From Anabaena sp. FACHB-1237 (lineage in GTDB: Bacteria > Cyanobacteriota > Cyanobacteriia > Cyanobacteriales > Nostocaceae): 64,000 nucleotides of DNA. Below, piece after piece: positions 61,913 through 64,000 of the stretch; position 1 is the stretch's first letter, and each line of letters opens with the position of its first letter. The notes under the pieces are model-generated. The model did not search any database. It had not been told where the DNA came from and worked only from the letters and a program-made list of their open reading frames with translations. The stretch spans positions 62,001 through 126,000 of the forward strand of contig NZ_JACJPV010000005.1 of NCBI RefSeq assembly GCF_014696225.1, in the 5' to 3' direction. The position numbers were made by a program, and so were the translations under genes.

Positions 61913-64000
61913 ATGGCAGAATTTGAAAAGTCAATATCCTTTGATGGACGGGATATTAGACTAAAGGTGGGCTTATTAGCCCCCCAAGCGGGAGGGTCTG
62001 TTTTGATACAATCAGGGGATACGGCTGTTTTAGTAACAGCCACAAGATCAGAGGCCAGAGAAGGCATTGATTTTTTACCCCTGACTGTGGACTATGAGGA
62101 AAGATTGTACGCTGCTGGGAGGATTCCTGGGGGAATTATGCGCCGCGAAGGTCGGCCACCAGAAAAGGCAATTTTAATCAGTCGTCTTATTGACCGCCCC
62201 TTGCGTCCTTTATTCCCTTCATGGTTACGGGACGATTTGCAAATCGTAGCATTAACTATGTCTATGGATGAGCAAGTCCCACCGGATGTATTAGCAGTTA
62301 CGGGTGCTTCCATTGCTACTATTATCGCCCAAATTCCATTTTATGGACCAATGGCGGCAGTAAGAGTGGGGTTAGTTGGTGATGATTTTATCATTAATCC
62401 TACTTATGCGGAAATTGAAGCGGGAGATTTGGATTTAGTTGTCGCTGGTTCACCTGATGGGGTGATCATGGTGGAAGCGGGAGCAAATCAATTGCCAGAA
62501 CGCGATATCATCGAGGCCATTGATTTTGGTTATGAGGCTGTTAGAGACTTGATTGCCGCCCAGCAAGAGTTAGTATCTGAGTTGGGTTTAACTATGGTGT
62601 CTACGGATGCACCAGAGGTAGACCAAACATTAGAAAACTATATCCGCGATCGCGCTAGTGAAGAAATTAAAAACATCTTAGCGAAATTTGAATTTACCAA
62701 AACTGAGCGAGATTCTGCCTTAGACAGCGTTAAAGATGGTATTAAAGCCCAAATTGAGGCTTTACCAGAAGAAGACCCCGTTCGCATCGCGGCTAATGCC
62801 GACAGCAAAGCCCTTAGTAATACTTTTAAAGATATTACTAAATACTTCATGCGTCGTCAAATCATTGAGGATAATGTGCGAGTTGACGGTCGTAAATTAG
62901 ATCAAGTGCGTCCTGTATCCTGTCAAGTTGGATTATTACCAAGACGGGTACATGGTAGCGGTTTATTTAATCGGGGACTGACTCAAGTATTAAGTTGTTG
63001 CACTTTGGGAACTCCTGGTGATGCCCAAAATCTTAGTGATGATTTGCAATTAGACCAAGCTAAACGCTACCTACATCACTATAATTTTCCACCCTTCTCT
63101 GTGGGTGAAACAAAACCATTACGCGCCCCAGGTAGAAGAGAAGTGGGTCATGGTGCTTTAGCAGAACGCGCTTTATTACCCGTTTTACCCCCTAAAGAAC
63201 AATTTCCCTACGTTATTCGCGTAGTTTCTGAAGTTCTTTCTTCCAATGGTTCAACCTCTATGGGTTCAGTTTGTGGTTCAACTCTATCCTTACTGGATGC
63301 AGGTGTACCCCTGATTAAACCTGTAAGTGGCGCAGCTATGGGTTTAATTAAAGAAGGTGATGAAGTTCGCGTTTTAACGGATATTCAAGGAATTGAAGAT
63401 TTCTTAGGCGACATGGATTTTAAAGTTGCTGGAACAGATAGCGGTATCACAGCATTGCAAATGGATATGAAAATCTCTGGATTATCCTTAGATGTGATTG
63501 CTCAGGCTGTGAATCAAGCTAAAGAAGCAAGATTACACATTCTAGGGAAAATGATGGAAGTTATTCCTACCCATAACCTGGAAACATCACCCTTTGCACC
63601 ACGCTTATTAACCATCAAAATTGATCCTGATATGATTGGTTTAGTCATAGGACCTGGTGGAAAAACTATTAAGGGTATTACCGAAGAAACTGGTGCAAAA
63701 ATTGACATTGAAGACGATGGTACTGTAACTATCTCCGCAATGGATGAAAACCGTGCTAAACGTGCGCGGAGCATAGTTCAAGGTATGACTCGCAAACTAC
63801 ATGAAGGTGATGTTTATGTAGGTCGCGTGACACGGATTATACCAATTGGTGCTTTTGTAGAATTTTTACCGGGTAAGGAAGGAATGATTCACATTTCTCA
63901 ACTTGCTGACTATCGAGTTGGTAAAGTAGAGGATGAGGTAGCAGTTGGTGAAGAAGTGATTATCAAAGTCAGAGAAATTGATAATAAAGGTAGAATTAAT
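61913..64000 (+). CDS. pnp: Polyribonucleotide nucleotidyltransferase (PNPase), 5' part
   Basis: 696 codons lie in the window; the gene runs off the right edge. Start ATG at 61913 with AGAAGG 12 bp upstream. Two RNase PH domains ([21 protein letters not shown] and [20 protein letters not shown]; the second includes [19 protein letters not shown]) flank an alpha-helical linker. A KH domain ([20 protein letters not shown], [12 protein letters not shown]) and the start of an S1 domain ([19 protein letters not shown]) follow. It degrades RNA phosphorolytically from the 3' end and adds tails. The 272-bp upstream spacer is plain. Confidence 0.96.
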   Translation, partial: MAEFEKSISFDGRDIRLKVGLLAPQAGGSVLIQSGDTAVLVTATRSEAREGIDFLPLTVDYEERLYAAGRIPGGIMRREGRPPEKAILISRLIDRPLRPLFPSWLRDDLQIVALTMSMDEQVPPDVLAVTGASIATIIAQIPFYGPMAAVRVGLVGDDFIINPTYAEIEAGDLDLVVAGSPDGVIMVEAGANQLPERDIIEAIDFGYEAVRDLIAAQQELVSELGLTMVSTDAPEVDQTLENYIRDRASEEIKNILAKFEFTKTERDSALDSVKDGIKAQIEALPEEDPVRIAANADSKALSNTFKDITKYFMRRQIIEDNVRVDGRKLDQVRPVSCQVGLLPRRVHGSGLFNRGLTQVLSCCTLGTPGDAQNLSDDLQLDQAKRYLHHYNFPPFSVGETKPLRAPGRREVGHGALAERALLPVLPPKEQFPYVIRVVSEVLSSNGSTSMGSVCGSTLSLLDAGVPLIKPVSGAAMGLIKEGDEVRVLTDIQGIEDFLGDMDFKVAGTDSGITALQMDMKISGLSLDVIAQAVNQAKEARLHILGKMMEVIPTHNLETSPFAPRLLTIKIDPDMIGLVIGPGGKTIKGITEETGAKIDIEDDGTVTISAMDENRAKRARSIVQGMTRKLHEGDVYVGRVTRIIPIGAFVEFLPGKEGMIHISQLADYRVGKVEDEVAVGEEVIIKVREIDNKGRIN

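Noticed and set aside
61855..63774. Several minus-strand frames opposite pnp
   Set aside because: Shadows of the strongly coding pnp frame.

Overview
The window comes from a low-GC filamentous, heterocyst-forming cyanobacterium (Nostocales, Anabaena/Dolichospermum-like). The evidence is GCGATCGC (HIP1) octamers in many genes, typical cyanobacterial families (SipA, DUF2231, a zinc-ribbon Ser/Thr kinase, DUF1636), a HetP-family protein, a CuA-less respiratory oxidase cluster of the kind expressed in heterocysts, and very many short palindromic repeats. Species cannot be fixed from the sequence alone. There are no rRNA or tRNA genes, no CRISPR array and no intact transposase gene.

Layout. 0-1.5 kb: trxA, followed by four tandem terminator-like hairpins, and a nitroreductase. 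1.5-11.4 kb: an accessory island, bounded by inverted copies of dispersed repeats. It holds a DUF499 AAA+ ATPase, a VapBC-type toxin-antitoxin pair, a ribbon-helix-helix/coiled-coil gene pair and an SNF2 helicase with a C-terminal DUF3883 domain. The methyltransferase (DUF1156) expected beside the DUF499 ATPase is gone except for its first 23 codons (6102-6173), which run straight into a hairpin-repeat array. I read the island as a broken methyltransferase-ATPase-helicase defence-type cluster. 11.4-17 kb: a membrane protein, then two DUF2231 membrane proteins and coxB-coxA-coxC. Subunit II lacks all CuA ligands, so this is a quinol-type (ARTO) oxidase. A complete NtcA-type promoter lies about 430 bp upstream. 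17-20.7 kb: a RelBE-type pair, an orphan DNA methyltransferase, a GNAT pseudogene, PPK2 and a small zinc-ribbon protein.

21-34 kb: a pyruvate/PEP node with ppsA, a divergent pyruvate kinase-like protein, a hybrid histidine kinase, pfkA, a dihydroorotate-dehydrogenase-like protein and nifJ. A 17-bp direct-repeat motif occurs identically upstream of ppsA and nifJ, with a third variant at ppsA. 34-42.5 kb: HetP-like protein, Ser/Thr kinase, a candidate small RNA, PrxQ, SipA, a MATE exporter, a Spy/CpxP-like periplasmic protein and a NarL-type two-component pair. 43-48 kb: an AAA+/polyferredoxin membrane fusion, then a compact DUF1636-unknown-cobK-nuclease operon. 48-52 kb: a TPR protein with a CHAT domain cut short, and a paralogue of its N-terminal domain. 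52.5-64 kb: dnaX, a double histidine phosphatase, a second SNF2 helicase with an intein in its Walker A loop, a DEDDh exonuclease and the 5' part of pnp.

The most distinctive overall feature is the load of small repeats: at least four dispersed families plus short tandem repeats. Several supply the last codons of genes (SNF2 helicase, methyltransferase, histidine kinase, pfkA) or sit inside a coding region (nifJ). Start sites were chosen by family alignment from memory, Shine-Dalgarno-like sequence and overlap with the upstream gene; no database search was possible.
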